Below, one piece after another: positions 43,689 to 52,291 of a stretch of DNA of 56,236 nucleotides. How positions within the stretch are numbered: the first letter of the stretch is position 1; each line of letters begins with the position of its first letter. This stretch comes from an uncultured Bacteroidales bacterium (GTDB taxonomy: Bacteria; Bacteroidota; Bacteroidia; Bacteroidales; Bacteroidaceae). The notes under the pieces are model-generated. The model made no database searches. It was not told the DNA's origin and saw only the letters and a list, made by a program, of their open reading frames with translations. Position numbers and translations under genes: made by a program. The DNA lies in the NCBI GenBank assembly GCA_902779165.1, contig CACZAN010000035.1:1-56236 (forward strand). The letters are read 5' to 3'.

Positions 43689-44384
43689 TTACTTCGACAT
43701 CTGGAAACCGAGCTTCATGCCCGTGTAGTTGTTGCCGATGACACCGGCCACGGTGCCGAGGGTGGAGCTGGCCTTGCCGAGAAGGCCGGCAATGGAGGTG
43801 GTGGCGGTGAGGAGCTTGTCGGCATCATAAAGGAGGCAGAGGTTGGTGCCATCCATACCTACGATACAGGTCTGGTTGAGCAGACCAAGGGAGCCTTGCA
43901 TCTTCAGGACCTTCGTGGAGGCATCGAAGGTGTAGGTACCTGTGGAGATGGTGCGGCTGCCAGTGGAGATGCTGAAGGTCTTGTCCTGATTGAAGGTGTA
44001 GGTGGTGGTGCCGGCGGAGATACCGATTTTGGAGAGATAGGTGCCGAGCTTCTGTTCGATATTTGCTGCGGCGACTTCGCCGCCGGCCTTGGCCAGGAGG
44101 TTTTCGCTCTCGAAGCGGACTTCGGGCTGGCGATAGGTCCAGGTGCCAACGAGGGTCTGCTCGGTCATGGTGCTGCCGAGGAGGGTGCCGAGGAGGCTGT
44201 TGAGGATGCTGCTGCCTGCAGTGCCGAGTACGGAGGTGACATCGGTGCCGCCAGTGGTGCCGGTAGCACCGGGTGCTCCGAGAATAGAGCCGAGGGCGGA
44301 GGTTCCTGTGGTGCCACAGCCAGAGAGAGTGAGTGAAGCAGCGAGAATGGCTGCAGAGAGAATGTTCTTTTTCATAGTCATCAT
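43689..44384 (-). CDS. DUF4923-like lipoprotein
   Basis: The start MMTMKKN at 44384 (or MKK at 44375) gives about 231 residues; the longer open frame upstream is Arg/Pro-rich nonsense. A lipoprotein signal ends TLSGC. The mature part is Gly/Thr/Ser-rich (GSILGAPGATGTTGGTD), then TEQTLVGTWTYRQPEVRFES and LLAKAGGEVAAANIEQKLGT, TYTFNQDKTFSISTGSRTIS and LKMQGSLGLLNQT, a beta-barrel-like pattern that fits DUF4923. Function is unknown. It lies 23 bp downstream of the pseudouridine synthase on the same strand. Confidence 0.8.
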   Translation of the reverse strand: MMTMKKNILSAAILAASLTLSGCGTTGTSALGSILGAPGATGTTGGTDVTSVLGTAGSSILNSLLGTLLGSTMTEQTLVGTWTYRQPEVRFESENLLAKAGGEVAAANIEQKLGTYLSKIGISAGTTTYTFNQDKTFSISTGSRTISTGTYTFDASTKVLKMQGSLGLLNQTCIVGMDGTNLCLLYDADKLLTATTSIAGLLGKASSTLGTVAGVIGNNYTGMKLGFQMSK

Positions 44385-44407
44385 GTTTTTAATTTGCTTG
44401 AGTATGG

Positions 44408-45331
44408 TTATTTGTCTGAGGAGGCTGGGGCGGGAAACAGCTTGAGGAATTCCGGGGGGAAAGGAGTCTCGAAAAGCATGGACTCGCCCGTGCGGGGGTG
44501 GTAGAAATGGAGACGGTAGGCGTGGAGGCAGAGACGGTGGATAGGGTCGGTGCCGTCGCCGTACTTGCGGTCGCCGCACACGGGGTGGCCGATGTCCTGC
44601 ATGTGTACGCGGATCTGGTTCTTGCGCCCAGTCTCGAGCTTCAGCTCCACGAGTGAGAAGCGGGGCGTGGTCTGGAGGGTGTGGTAGTGGGTGACGGCGA
44701 ACTTGCCGTCGCCGGGGTCCTCGGGGGAGGAGTAGGTGACATAGGCTTTGTTGTCCTTCAGCCAGCTCTGGATGGTGCCGCCCTCGCGCTCCAGTTCTCC
44801 GCTGACGACGGCCACGTAGCGTCGGTCATAGACGATGTCGTGCCAGTTGTCTTCAAGAATCTGCTTGGTTTCGAGATTCTTGGCATACATCATCAGGCCG
44901 CTGGTCTCGCGGTCGAGGCGATGAACAGTGTGGGCGGTGCACTTGAAGTGTCGCTTCTGGAAATATTCGTCAAGTACTTGTTTCACAGAGTATTGTTTAG
45001 CGGTGGCTGGCATCGAGAGAATGCCCTCGGTTTTCTCGATGACGATGAGGTCCTTGTCTTCATAGACGAGACGGACGTAGCGGTTCTGCAGCTGTGTGCC
45101 GCCCTTGTGCTTACTCACTCGCACCACTTGTCCGGGATGCAGGGGAAGGTCGTAGCGGGTGGTGTGCTGGCGATCAACGGTGACGCCATTTCCTGCGAGG
45201 ATGTCTTTTGCGCGGTTGCGGCTAATGCCACTCATCTCCTTGAGCAGGAACTCCAGAAGGGTGGTCTCTTCGCGGACGATGTGTTCGCTGTATTTGGTGC
45301 GGGCGTAGGCTGCGCCGGTGGTGTTGAGCAT
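44408..45331 (-). CDS. RluA-family pseudouridine synthase
   Basis: I use the start at 45331 (MLNTTGAAYARTKYSEHIVR, 307 residues); farther upstream the frame passes through an octamer repeat. The N-terminus has an S4-like RNA-binding domain (TTLLEFLLKEMSGISRNRAK, VRVSKHKGG). The catalytic motif HRLDRETSGLMMYAKN contains the essential Asp, and GRKNQIRVHMQDIGHPVCGD is the conserved C-terminal block. It isomerises uridine in rRNA or tRNA; whether the target is that of RluA, C or D cannot be told. Confidence 0.9.
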   Translation of the reverse strand: MLNTTGAAYARTKYSEHIVREETTLLEFLLKEMSGISRNRAKDILAGNGVTVDRQHTTRYDLPLHPGQVVRVSKHKGGTQLQNRYVRLVYEDKDLIVIEKTEGILSMPATAKQYSVKQVLDEYFQKRHFKCTAHTVHRLDRETSGLMMYAKNLETKQILEDNWHDIVYDRRYVAVVSGELEREGGTIQSWLKDNKAYVTYSSPEDPGDGKFAVTHYHTLQTTPRFSLVELKLETGRKNQIRVHMQDIGHPVCGDRKYGDGTDPIHRLCLHAYRLHFYHPRTGESMLFETPFPPEFLKLFPAPASSDK

Positions 45332-45338
45332 GGGAATG

Positions 45339-45414
45339 TTGAAAAGTTGAAATGTTGAAACGTTGAAAAATTGAAATATTGAGAATTGAGATATTGAAAA
45401 ATTGAAAAAGTGAG
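45339..45414. repeat. TTGAAANN octamer array between rlmH and the pseudouridine synthase
   Basis: Octamers TTGAAAAG, TTGAAATG, TTGAAACG, TTGAAAAA, TTGAAATA and degenerate units. The first 24 bp are identical to part of the array at 41141, on the same strand although the surrounding genes have the opposite orientation. Confidence 0.8.
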
Positions 45415-45447
45415 AATGGCCAGCGGCCAATAGCCAACGGCCAAGCG

Positions 45448-45921
45448 TCACTCGTGGTGATAGGGCTCGCCACGCATGATGGTGCAGGCGCGGTAGAGTT
45501 GCTCGACGAAGAGCAGGCGGATGAGCTGGTGGGAGAAGGTCATCTGTGAGAGTGAGATCTCCTCGGCTGCCAGCTGGTGGATGGCGGCATCGAAGCCGTA
45601 GGGGCCCCCGACGATGAAGACGATGCGGCGGCTGCCTGCTGCCAGCCGCTTGCCGAGCCATGTGGCGAATTCCACAGAGCGACGTTCTGTGCCGAGTTCA
45701 TCAAGGAGTACAATGTGGTCGCCGGGCTGCAGCTGGCGCCGGATGAGCTCTGCCTCCATTGCTTTCTGCTGATCGATGGTCAGGGCTTTGGTGCTCTTCA
45801 GCTCTGGGATGACATCCAGACTGAAGGGCACATAGTGCGACAGACGGCTGGCGTAGTCGTTGATGAGCACTTGCACGTGCTTGTCTGTTGTCTTTCCTAT
45901 GACGAGCAGCGATAGTTTCAT
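45448..45921 (-). CDS. rlmH: 23S rRNA pseudouridine-1915 N3-methyltransferase
   Basis: A SPOUT methyltransferase of 157 residues that modifies helix 69 of 23S rRNA. The sequence MKLSLLVIGKTTDKHVQVLI, the AdoMet-binding loop VFIVGGPYGFDAAIHQLA and the C-terminal SLSQMTFSHQLIRLLFVEQL-YRACTIMRGEPYHHE are diagnostic. Length is exactly that of the family. Its start abuts the stop codon of the TPR gene upstream. Confidence 0.97.
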   Translation of the reverse strand: MKLSLLVIGKTTDKHVQVLINDYASRLSHYVPFSLDVIPELKSTKALTIDQQKAMEAELIRRQLQPGDHIVLLDELGTERRSVEFATWLGKRLAAGSRRIVFIVGGPYGFDAAIHQLAAEEISLSQMTFSHQLIRLLFVEQLYRACTIMRGEPYHHE

Positions 45922-47582
45922 TATTGCGAGAGGAGGTTCTTTGCGATTTCGTCGCCGAGGTCTGCGGCGCGCTGCAGGGCGGCACGTGCCTCGGTTCCTT
46001 TATTCTGCGCGCGGAGGCAGATTCCGAGGATGCGGTGGGCATCGGCGAAGGTGTCATCGAGGGCTATTGCCTGCTGGGCGGCGAGGATGGCCTCGTCGAG
46101 TTGGTTGAAGCGGTAGTTGATGGCTGCGAGCTCGGCGAAGTAGAGCGGTTCCTGCGGCTCCATGCGTGTGGCGGTCTCCATATCTGAGAGGGCTTGCTGG
46201 AACATACGGCAACGCATTTCGGCCTGATAGCGCTTGTAGTAGAAGTTGGCATTCAGAGACTTGGACATCAAGTGCTCGTATTCGTTGAGGTCTTTGACGG
46301 CATCGCGGTAACGTCCTAAGGAGAGCAGGGTGGTTGAGCGCATCAGCAGTGCCGGGGCGGCATCTGTCGGGTAGGGCTTGGTGAAGCACGCAACGGCACT
46401 GTCTTGCAGCGCTAAGGTCTGAAGCGTGTCGCCCTGAATCTGGCGGCACTGTGCTGCATACAGGAAATGTTCTGCCGAGCGCAGGGGCGTGTTGTTGACG
46501 GCCAGGAACTTAGATGCGGCAGCGTCGTAGTCTTTCTGGGCATAGTAGATGTGGCCTTGCAGGGCGGTGTAGATAGGCTGAGGGTCGGCGGCCTCGGCCT
46601 GTTGTACGAGTGCGAGGGCCTGTTCCAGCGTCCATGATTCAGGAACGGCACTTCCAGACTGAATAGCAGCCAGGATGCTTCGCGACTGTGAATAATTCAG
46701 TTCGGAGACATTTGCGCCGGCCTTTCGTCCGGCCTCCCATGAGGCTTCGGCCTGGAAATAGTTGTGCTGTGCCGAAAGCATCTCGGCCTGCATGGTGTAG
46801 CCGTTGGCCTCGGCGGGGAAGTGGGCTATATAGTCGGCGACGTAGGCGAGGTAGAGGGCCGTGTCGCGTGTGCCGGTGAGGTAGATGAAACTGGTGGCCT
46901 GCGAAGATTCGGAGGGCAGTTCCTTGCGGATGAGGACTTCGCGGTAGTCATCAGCGCTGGCAGAGAGGGCCGTGACTTTCAGGTCATTGACAAAGGCGGC
47001 GCTGATGGCATAGGATTTCTGCTCATCGGTTTTGGCGGGCATCTGCACCAGTCCCAGAACCTCTCCGTCCTCATTCACCACGGGGCAGGAGGCACTCTTC
47101 TCTGCTAGAGGTACAGAGAGGGTGTAATAGGCGTAGAGCTCGTTGAAGGTCTTCACGTCCTCGACGAGTGCTGCCGTGGGCACTCCGGACTTGTTGGAGA
47201 GGTAGGGAACGACGTAGACCTGCTGTCCTTTCTGGGCGAGGGTGGGGGCGAGGGTGAGGGGTGTTCCCTTGCGGATTTCTGCGCGTACTTTGATTACATC
47301 ATAGAGTGATGATGCTCCACAAATGGTGAGAATGGGGTATTCGTTGCCTTTTTCGTCGATGGCCACCGCACGTGCTGCTCCACGGAACGAGCTGTAGTCT
47401 GTGAGCACTGTGCCTTCTTCATCAATGAGGAAGCCGTTGGTGGAGCGCAGCAGCTGGCCCTGGGCGTCGTAGGTTACGAGGTTCAGCTGGGCCTTGCGTG
47501 CCTTCTTCATCCATTTGTTCTGGGCCGAAGCTGAAAGGACGAAGCAAAGGGTTGCGAGGGACAAAATGATTTTTCGGATCAT
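45921..47582 (-). CDS. Periplasmic pseudoprotease-TPR protein
   Basis: A 553-residue exported protein (signal MIRKIILSLATLCFVLSASA). Residues about 25-210 follow a trypsin/HtrA-like fold: STNGFLIDEEGTVLTDYSSF where active enzymes have TNYH, and KSASCPVVNEDGEVLG where they have GxSGGPV. The His and Ser positions are replaced, so it should not cleave. The C-terminal half is a series of TPR repeats (LMRSTTLLSLGRYRDAVKDL, ALSDMETATRMEPQEPLYFA, AILAAQQAIALDDTFADAHR). It may bind unfolded or peptide ligands as a scaffold. It overlaps recN by 4 bp and abuts rlmH. Confidence 0.8.
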   Translation of the reverse strand: MIRKIILSLATLCFVLSASAQNKWMKKARKAQLNLVTYDAQGQLLRSTNGFLIDEEGTVLTDYSSFRGAARAVAIDEKGNEYPILTICGASSLYDVIKVRAEIRKGTPLTLAPTLAQKGQQVYVVPYLSNKSGVPTAALVEDVKTFNELYAYYTLSVPLAEKSASCPVVNEDGEVLGLVQMPAKTDEQKSYAISAAFVNDLKVTALSASADDYREVLIRKELPSESSQATSFIYLTGTRDTALYLAYVADYIAHFPAEANGYTMQAEMLSAQHNYFQAEASWEAGRKAGANVSELNYSQSRSILAAIQSGSAVPESWTLEQALALVQQAEAADPQPIYTALQGHIYYAQKDYDAAASKFLAVNNTPLRSAEHFLYAAQCRQIQGDTLQTLALQDSAVACFTKPYPTDAAPALLMRSTTLLSLGRYRDAVKDLNEYEHLMSKSLNANFYYKRYQAEMRCRMFQQALSDMETATRMEPQEPLYFAELAAINYRFNQLDEAILAAQQAIALDDTFADAHRILGICLRAQNKGTEARAALQRAADLGDEIAKNLLSQ

Positions 47583-49249
47583 ATCTTTAGTAGTGATTTA
47601 GCGTTTTGAATAGCGGCGTCTGTTAGTTCTGCGCCGCTGAGGAGGTGGGCAATCTCGGTGATGCGTTCCTCGTCGGAGAGCTGTACGATATGTGAGGTCG
47701 TGGCCTGGTCGTCGTCCTCCTTGTAGACGCGGTAGTGGTGTTCGCCGAGGGCTGCTATCTGAGGCAGGTGGGTGATGGAGATGACCTGTCGCTCATGTCG
47801 GCCCATTTCATACATGATTTGTGCCATTTGTTCGGCAATCTTTCCGCTCACGCCCGTATCAATTTCATCAAAGATGATGGTGGGCAGCTTCACGGCTCCG
47901 CTGATCATGGCTTTCAGCGAAAGCATGACGCGGGCAATCTCGCCGCCGGAGGCCACCATCGAAATGGGTTCCATACGGCCGCTTTTGTTGGCGCAGAAGA
48001 GGAAGACGACCTGATCGAGTCCCGAGTTGTCGGCAGTCGGGCGGGGAGTGATGCTGACCTGGAACTTCACGTTCGGCAGTCCCAGGGGCTTCAGGTGTTC
48101 TGTCATCTGGCGTTCTACCTCGCTGGCAGCCTTCTTGCGGGCTTGGGTGAGCTCGTGGCCGAGAGCCTGCATGGCAGCTTCGGCCTGTCGCTGCGCCTCT
48201 TCCAAGGCCTGAAGATTTTCTTCTGCGTGGTCTATTGTGTTCAGCCGCTGGCGGAAATCCTCGCGCAGGCTGATAAGCTCTGCTTCGGTCTGGACGTGGT
48301 GTTTCTGCTGGAGACTGTAGCAGGCGCTGAGCCAGTCGCTGACCTCTTGCAGTCGGGTGGGGTTGACATCGATGTGCTCTGTGAGCGACGATACCTCCCC
48401 TGCGATGTCGCGCAATTCTATGCGACAGCTGTCGAGCCGTTCTTCCAACGATTCGGCGTCGGGCAGCAGACTGCTGATTGAGGAGAGGTTGCGGGCGGCA
48501 TCGTGCAGCGCCTGGAGAATGCCAGACTGGGAATTGCCGTCGCCATTGAGGTTGTTCTCTGTCTGCCAGAGGGCTTCGCGGATTTCTTCAGCGTGCTCCA
48601 ACTGTTTGGCTTCGAGTTCCAGCTCCGCCTGTTTTCCGGCTTCGAGGTTCAGCTCGTCGAGTTGCGAGAGCTGGAACCGCAGGTAATCCTCCTCGTCGTT
48701 ATCCCGCTGTACTGCCTCCTGTGCCTGGCGCAGTTCGCGCACCGACTGTTGGTAGAGCTGAAAAGCTTGGCGATAGCGGTCGATGAGTTTCTGGTCGTGG
48801 GCAATGATATCCACCACACTGAGCTGAAAGTCCTCTTGTGCGAGCAGCAGGTTCTGGTGCTGGGAGTGGATGTCGATGAGCCTGGAGCCTAAAATCTTCA
48901 GTTGTGCCACGCTGGCGGGGGTGTCGTTGATGAACGCACGGCTCTTGCCTGTGGCTGTCAGCTCCCGCCGCAGAATGCATGTCTTTCCGTCGAAGTCCAG
49001 TTCCTCTTCTTCGAAGAACGTCTCTAGTCCATATCCCTCGAGGTCGAATTCCGCTTCGATGATGCAGCGGTTCTCGCCAGCCTTGATGGTGCGAGCGTCG
49101 GCGCGTTGTCCGAGCAGTAAGCCAATGGCCCCGAGGAGGATGCTTTTTCCAGCGCCCGTTTCGCCGGTGATGACACTGAAGCCCCGATGAAACTCGATAT
49201 GGAGCTCATCGATGAGGGCGTAGTTTTTTATGTAGAGCGTTTGCAGCAT
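47579..49249 (-). CDS. recN: DNA repair protein RecN
   Basis: An SMC-like ATPase of 556 residues for double-strand-break repair. I start at MLQTLYIKNYALIDELHIEF (49249), the usual RecN N-terminus. Walker A is SVITGETGAGKSI, then a long coiled coil (about residues 150-370), the signature SMVASGGEIARVMLSLK and Walker B TIIFDEIDTGVSG, followed by ISITHLPQIAALGEHHYRVY. All are family-typical. It overlaps the TPR gene by 4 bp and the DUF4835 gene by 1 bp. Confidence 0.97.
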   Translation of the reverse strand: MLQTLYIKNYALIDELHIEFHRGFSVITGETGAGKSILLGAIGLLLGQRADARTIKAGENRCIIEAEFDLEGYGLETFFEEEELDFDGKTCILRRELTATGKSRAFINDTPASVAQLKILGSRLIDIHSQHQNLLLAQEDFQLSVVDIIAHDQKLIDRYRQAFQLYQQSVRELRQAQEAVQRDNDEEDYLRFQLSQLDELNLEAGKQAELELEAKQLEHAEEIREALWQTENNLNGDGNSQSGILQALHDAARNLSSISSLLPDAESLEERLDSCRIELRDIAGEVSSLTEHIDVNPTRLQEVSDWLSACYSLQQKHHVQTEAELISLREDFRQRLNTIDHAEENLQALEEAQRQAEAAMQALGHELTQARKKAASEVERQMTEHLKPLGLPNVKFQVSITPRPTADNSGLDQVVFLFCANKSGRMEPISMVASGGEIARVMLSLKAMISGAVKLPTIIFDEIDTGVSGKIAEQMAQIMYEMGRHERQVISITHLPQIAALGEHHYRVYKEDDDQATTSHIVQLSDEERITEIAHLLSGAELTDAAIQNAKSLLKI

Positions 49250-50151
49250 TATTGTTTCATCTTGTCCCAATATTGATTTTGGGAGGGATTGATGCGCGAA
49301 AGGATCTCGCAGACCGCCTCGCGCTGTTCCTTAGGAGCCTGGGAGTTGAAGATACTTACGAGTTCATCGCGCTTGATGTCGGTGAAGATCTGTGGCAACA
49401 TACTCAGCGACTTGTCCTCGTGCGATTCCTTCAGCAGGTTCATGGCTTCAGCGATGTTGGTGCGCGCCTGTTCGATGTTCTCTGACATCTGGTCCAGTCC
49501 CTTGCGGTAGTATTCGTACTGCAGCTGGCGGAACTTCTCCATAGAACCGTCGAGGTAGTCGTTAGCGATAGCAAAGCGGTTCTTGGTGTCGCCGAAAGCC
49601 TTCCATCCGTCGTTGCCCAGTCCGTCGGCGTTGTTGCAGATATCCAGTGCCAGACGCAGGTAGTCGGTTCCTCCCATTGGGGACATAGCGTCGAGGTCCA
49701 TACCGATAATGATATATACCCAGTAGACGAGCATCGCCGTGAGGTTGTTGTCCACCTGCTCGGGACGCCATTCCAGCTTGTCGAACTCCTGGAAGTTGAA
49801 ACTGAAGTCCTTGTCGTTATAGTTCCATACCGTAGTGCTGTAGGACGAGCCCCAGACAGGACGAGTCGAAGCGACGAGGAGAGAGGCCTTGAAGGAGTTG
49901 TCGGTCTCGCTGTAGGTGCTGATGGTGATGTTGAAGGAACACTGTATGCGCTCTTGTTCGCGGAACTGGAGGTTGGTCCAACTCCGCTCGTTGAGAAATT
50001 GTGTTATCTGCTTCTCTAAGGCTTCGAAGACACCAGACTTGGTGTTCGAAACCTGCTCGCGGTTGATGAGCACACGGGCGTTGAGCTCCTGGGCCTTCAG
50101 CATCGAAGCACAGGACAGGAACAGAAGAAGGGAAAAGAACAAGCTTCGCAT
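49249..50151 (-). CDS. DUF4835 (PorD-like) exported protein
   Basis: A 300-residue exported protein (signal MRSLFFSLLLFLSCASMLKA) beginning QELNARVLINREQVSNTKSG, then VFEALEKQITQFLNERSWTN and ERIQCSFNITISTYSETDNS. This is the DUF4835 pattern, one of whose members is the type IX secretion protein PorD. The family sits next to coaBC and recN in many Bacteroidota, as here. Whether it acts in secretion in this organism is not shown by the sequence, though C-terminal sorting-domain remnants at 5404 and 25589 suggest that a type IX system exists or existed. Confidence 0.85.
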   Translation of the reverse strand: MRSLFFSLLLFLSCASMLKAQELNARVLINREQVSNTKSGVFEALEKQITQFLNERSWTNLQFREQERIQCSFNITISTYSETDNSFKASLLVASTRPVWGSSYSTTVWNYNDKDFSFNFQEFDKLEWRPEQVDNNLTAMLVYWVYIIIGMDLDAMSPMGGTDYLRLALDICNNADGLGNDGWKAFGDTKNRFAIANDYLDGSMEKFRQLQYEYYRKGLDQMSENIEQARTNIAEAMNLLKESHEDKSLSMLPQIFTDIKRDELVSIFNSQAPKEQREAVCEILSRINPSQNQYWDKMKQ

Positions 50152-50216
50152 ATTATCACTTAACGGATTATGGGAATATCAGGATATCGGAATACAGGGG
50201 GATTGAAATGTCGGGA

Positions 50217-51398
50217 TTAAAGAATCTGGACAAGGTGGGCGATGATGTCTCTTGCTACTTCTGTCTTGGGCTTTAGCGGAAAGGCTTTGACATCAGTGGC
50301 AGAAACGATGGTTATCTTATTGGTATCGTGCTGGAATCCTGCGCCTTCGTCCTGCAGGGAGTTGAGGACGATGAAGTCGAAGTTCTTCTTCTGCAGTTTC
50401 TTGCGGGCGTTGTCCAGCTCGTCGTTGGTCTCGAGGGCGAAACCGATGAGCCGCTGGTCCTCGCGCTTCATGGCTCCCAGCCCCTTGGCTATATCTCTGG
50501 TGGGCTTCAGGCGCAGGACGAGGTCGTCGCCCTCGCGCTTGATTTTCTGGTCGGCCACGTTGTCGGGAGTGAAGTCGGCCACTGCCGCACAGAGGATGGC
50601 GGCATCCATAGAGGGGAATAGGTTGCTGGCTGCCTCCCACATCTGCCGGGCACTCTCCACACGGGTGAGATGGATGCCTGGCGTGGATGTCGACAGCTGC
50701 ACGGGGCCGCATAGCAGTTCCACTTCAGCTCCGCGTGCGGCACATTCTTCAGCCAGTGCGAATCCCATCTTTCCACTGGAGTAGTTGCCGATGAATCGAA
50801 CAGGATCGATGCGTTCGTAGGTGGGGCCGGCGGTGATGAGGATGCGTTTTGAGGAGAGTTCTTTCTTGGTAGCAAAACTACCAAGCACAATCTCTGCGAT
50901 GCGTTCCGGCTCTTCCATCCGCCCTTTGCCTACGAGGTGACTGGCAAGTTCTCCGCTGGCGGGCTCGATGATGGTGACGCCCCGCTGACGCAGCAGTGCA
51001 AGGTTGTCCTGCGTAGAAGGATGAGCCCACATGTCGAGGTCCATAGCTGGAGCCACGAATACGGGAGCCTTCATCGACAGATAGGTGGTGATAAGCATAT
51101 TGTCTGCTATGCCATGAGCCATCTTTCCGATTGTAGAGGCTGTGGCGGGAGCAACAACCATTGCATCGGCCCACAGCCCCAGACTCACATGACTGTGCCA
51201 CGTGCCGTCGCGTTGAGAGAAGAAGTCGCTGATGACAGGCTTCGAGGTCAGTGCCGACAGTGTGATGGGGGTGATGAATTCCTTGCCGGCAGGGGTGATG
51301 ACAACCTGCACCTCATGGCCCTGCTTCACGAACTGACGGATGAGTGTACAAGCCTTGTACGCCGCAATGCTACCAGTGATGCCGAGAACTATATTCAT
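50217..51398 (-). CDS. coaBC: Bifunctional phosphopantothenoylcysteine decarboxylase/synthetase
   Basis: The 393-residue enzyme that makes 4'-phosphopantetheine during coenzyme A synthesis. The CoaC flavoprotein half (MNIVLGITGSIAAYKACTLI, DAMVVAPATASTIGKMAHGI-ADNMLITTYL, VAPAMDLDMWAHP) is followed by the CoaB half (KRILITAGPTYERIDPVRFI-GNYSSGKMGFALAEECAARG and DFIVLNSLQDEGAGFQHDTN). Length is normal. It is separated from the exonuclease gene by 25 bp and from the DUF4835 gene by 65 bp in the same direction. Confidence 0.97.
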   Translation of the reverse strand: MNIVLGITGSIAAYKACTLIRQFVKQGHEVQVVITPAGKEFITPITLSALTSKPVISDFFSQRDGTWHSHVSLGLWADAMVVAPATASTIGKMAHGIADNMLITTYLSMKAPVFVAPAMDLDMWAHPSTQDNLALLRQRGVTIIEPASGELASHLVGKGRMEEPERIAEIVLGSFATKKELSSKRILITAGPTYERIDPVRFIGNYSSGKMGFALAEECAARGAEVELLCGPVQLSTSTPGIHLTRVESARQMWEAASNLFPSMDAAILCAAVADFTPDNVADQKIKREGDDLVLRLKPTRDIAKGLGAMKREDQRLIGFALETNDELDNARKKLQKKNFDFIVLNSLQDEGAGFQHDTNKITIVSATDVKAFPLKPKTEVARDIIAHLVQIL

Positions 51399-51423
51399 GG
51401 GTCGGTAAACGGGGTTGTGTGGT

Positions 51424-52197
51424 TTACTTAGTACTTTTACTGCGCAGGGCTATTTCAGTGAGTACCTGCTTGGTATTGAGGGCGAAGTCGCCCTGCTGAA
51501 TCCAACTGTAGTAGCCTGGGTCGCGGCGCAGGACGTCGGCAACGGGCATCCCTTTGTACTTGCCGAAATTGAAAACCTCGACGTTGTTATCATCCAACAC
51601 AATTCGCCCGGCGAAGTCCACGTTGCGGTTTCTGCGAGAGTATTCGGTGAGGAAATCCACGTCGTTCTGCAGCACTTCGGGATAGTGGTCGAGTTGAGCG
51701 CAAAGTACCTCGTAGGTGGCTTCGGTGTCTGCCAGTGCAGAGTGAGCCTGCTCGAGATCCTTGCCGCAGTAGAACTTATAGGCGGCGATGAGGGTGCGGC
51801 GCTCCAACTTGTGGTAGATATTCTGCACATCGATACAGCGAGTGTGGCGCAGGTCCACATTCATACCCACTCTCAGGAATTCTTCGACGAGCATTGGGAT
51901 ATCGAAGTGGTTGGAGTTGAAACCGCCCAGGTCGCAGTCCTTCATGAAGTCCCAAATATCTTGTGCTGCATCCTTGAAGGTCGGACAGTCTGCTACGTCT
52001 GGATCATAAATTCCGTGAACGGCAGATGCCTGTTCGGGAATGTGGATAGTGGGATTTATGCGCATCACCTTGGACTCTGTGTTGCCATTGGGTAGAACCT
52101 TCAGCAGACAAATCTCTACGATGCGGTCATTAACGGTATCAATACCTGTTGTTTCGAGGTCAAAGAAGACAATGGGTTTATCCAAATTTAGTTTCAT
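51424..52197 (-). CDS. DnaQ-family 3'-5' exonuclease
   Basis: The start MKLNLDKPIVFFDLETTGID (52197) gives 257 residues. The DEDDh exonuclease motifs are FFDLETTGI (ExoI), GFNSNHFDIPMLVEEF (ExoII) and the C-terminal HSALADTEATYEVL (ExoIII, with the His). It resembles the epsilon proofreading subunit of DNA polymerase III. The C-terminal 80 residues (FNFGKYKGMPVADVLRRDPG-YYSWIQQGDFA) form the short module common in Bacteroidota versions. Its place just downstream of dnaN supports a replication or repair role. Confidence 0.9.
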   Translation of the reverse strand: MKLNLDKPIVFFDLETTGIDTVNDRIVEICLLKVLPNGNTESKVMRINPTIHIPEQASAVHGIYDPDVADCPTFKDAAQDIWDFMKDCDLGGFNSNHFDIPMLVEEFLRVGMNVDLRHTRCIDVQNIYHKLERRTLIAAYKFYCGKDLEQAHSALADTEATYEVLCAQLDHYPEVLQNDVDFLTEYSRRNRNVDFAGRIVLDDNNVEVFNFGKYKGMPVADVLRRDPGYYSWIQQGDFALNTKQVLTEIALRSKSTK

Positions 52198-52291
52198 CTG
52201 TATTATTCTGTTTAAATTATTGCAAGCACGGATTGTCGTGCCTCTGAGCCAGGACAATCCGTGCATGTGATTAAATAATGAGTTTTCTTAC

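Noticed and set aside
45332-45661. 110-residue N-terminal extension of the pseudouridine synthase
   Set aside because: It runs through an octamer repeat and overlaps rlmH; the S4-type N-terminus begins at 45331.
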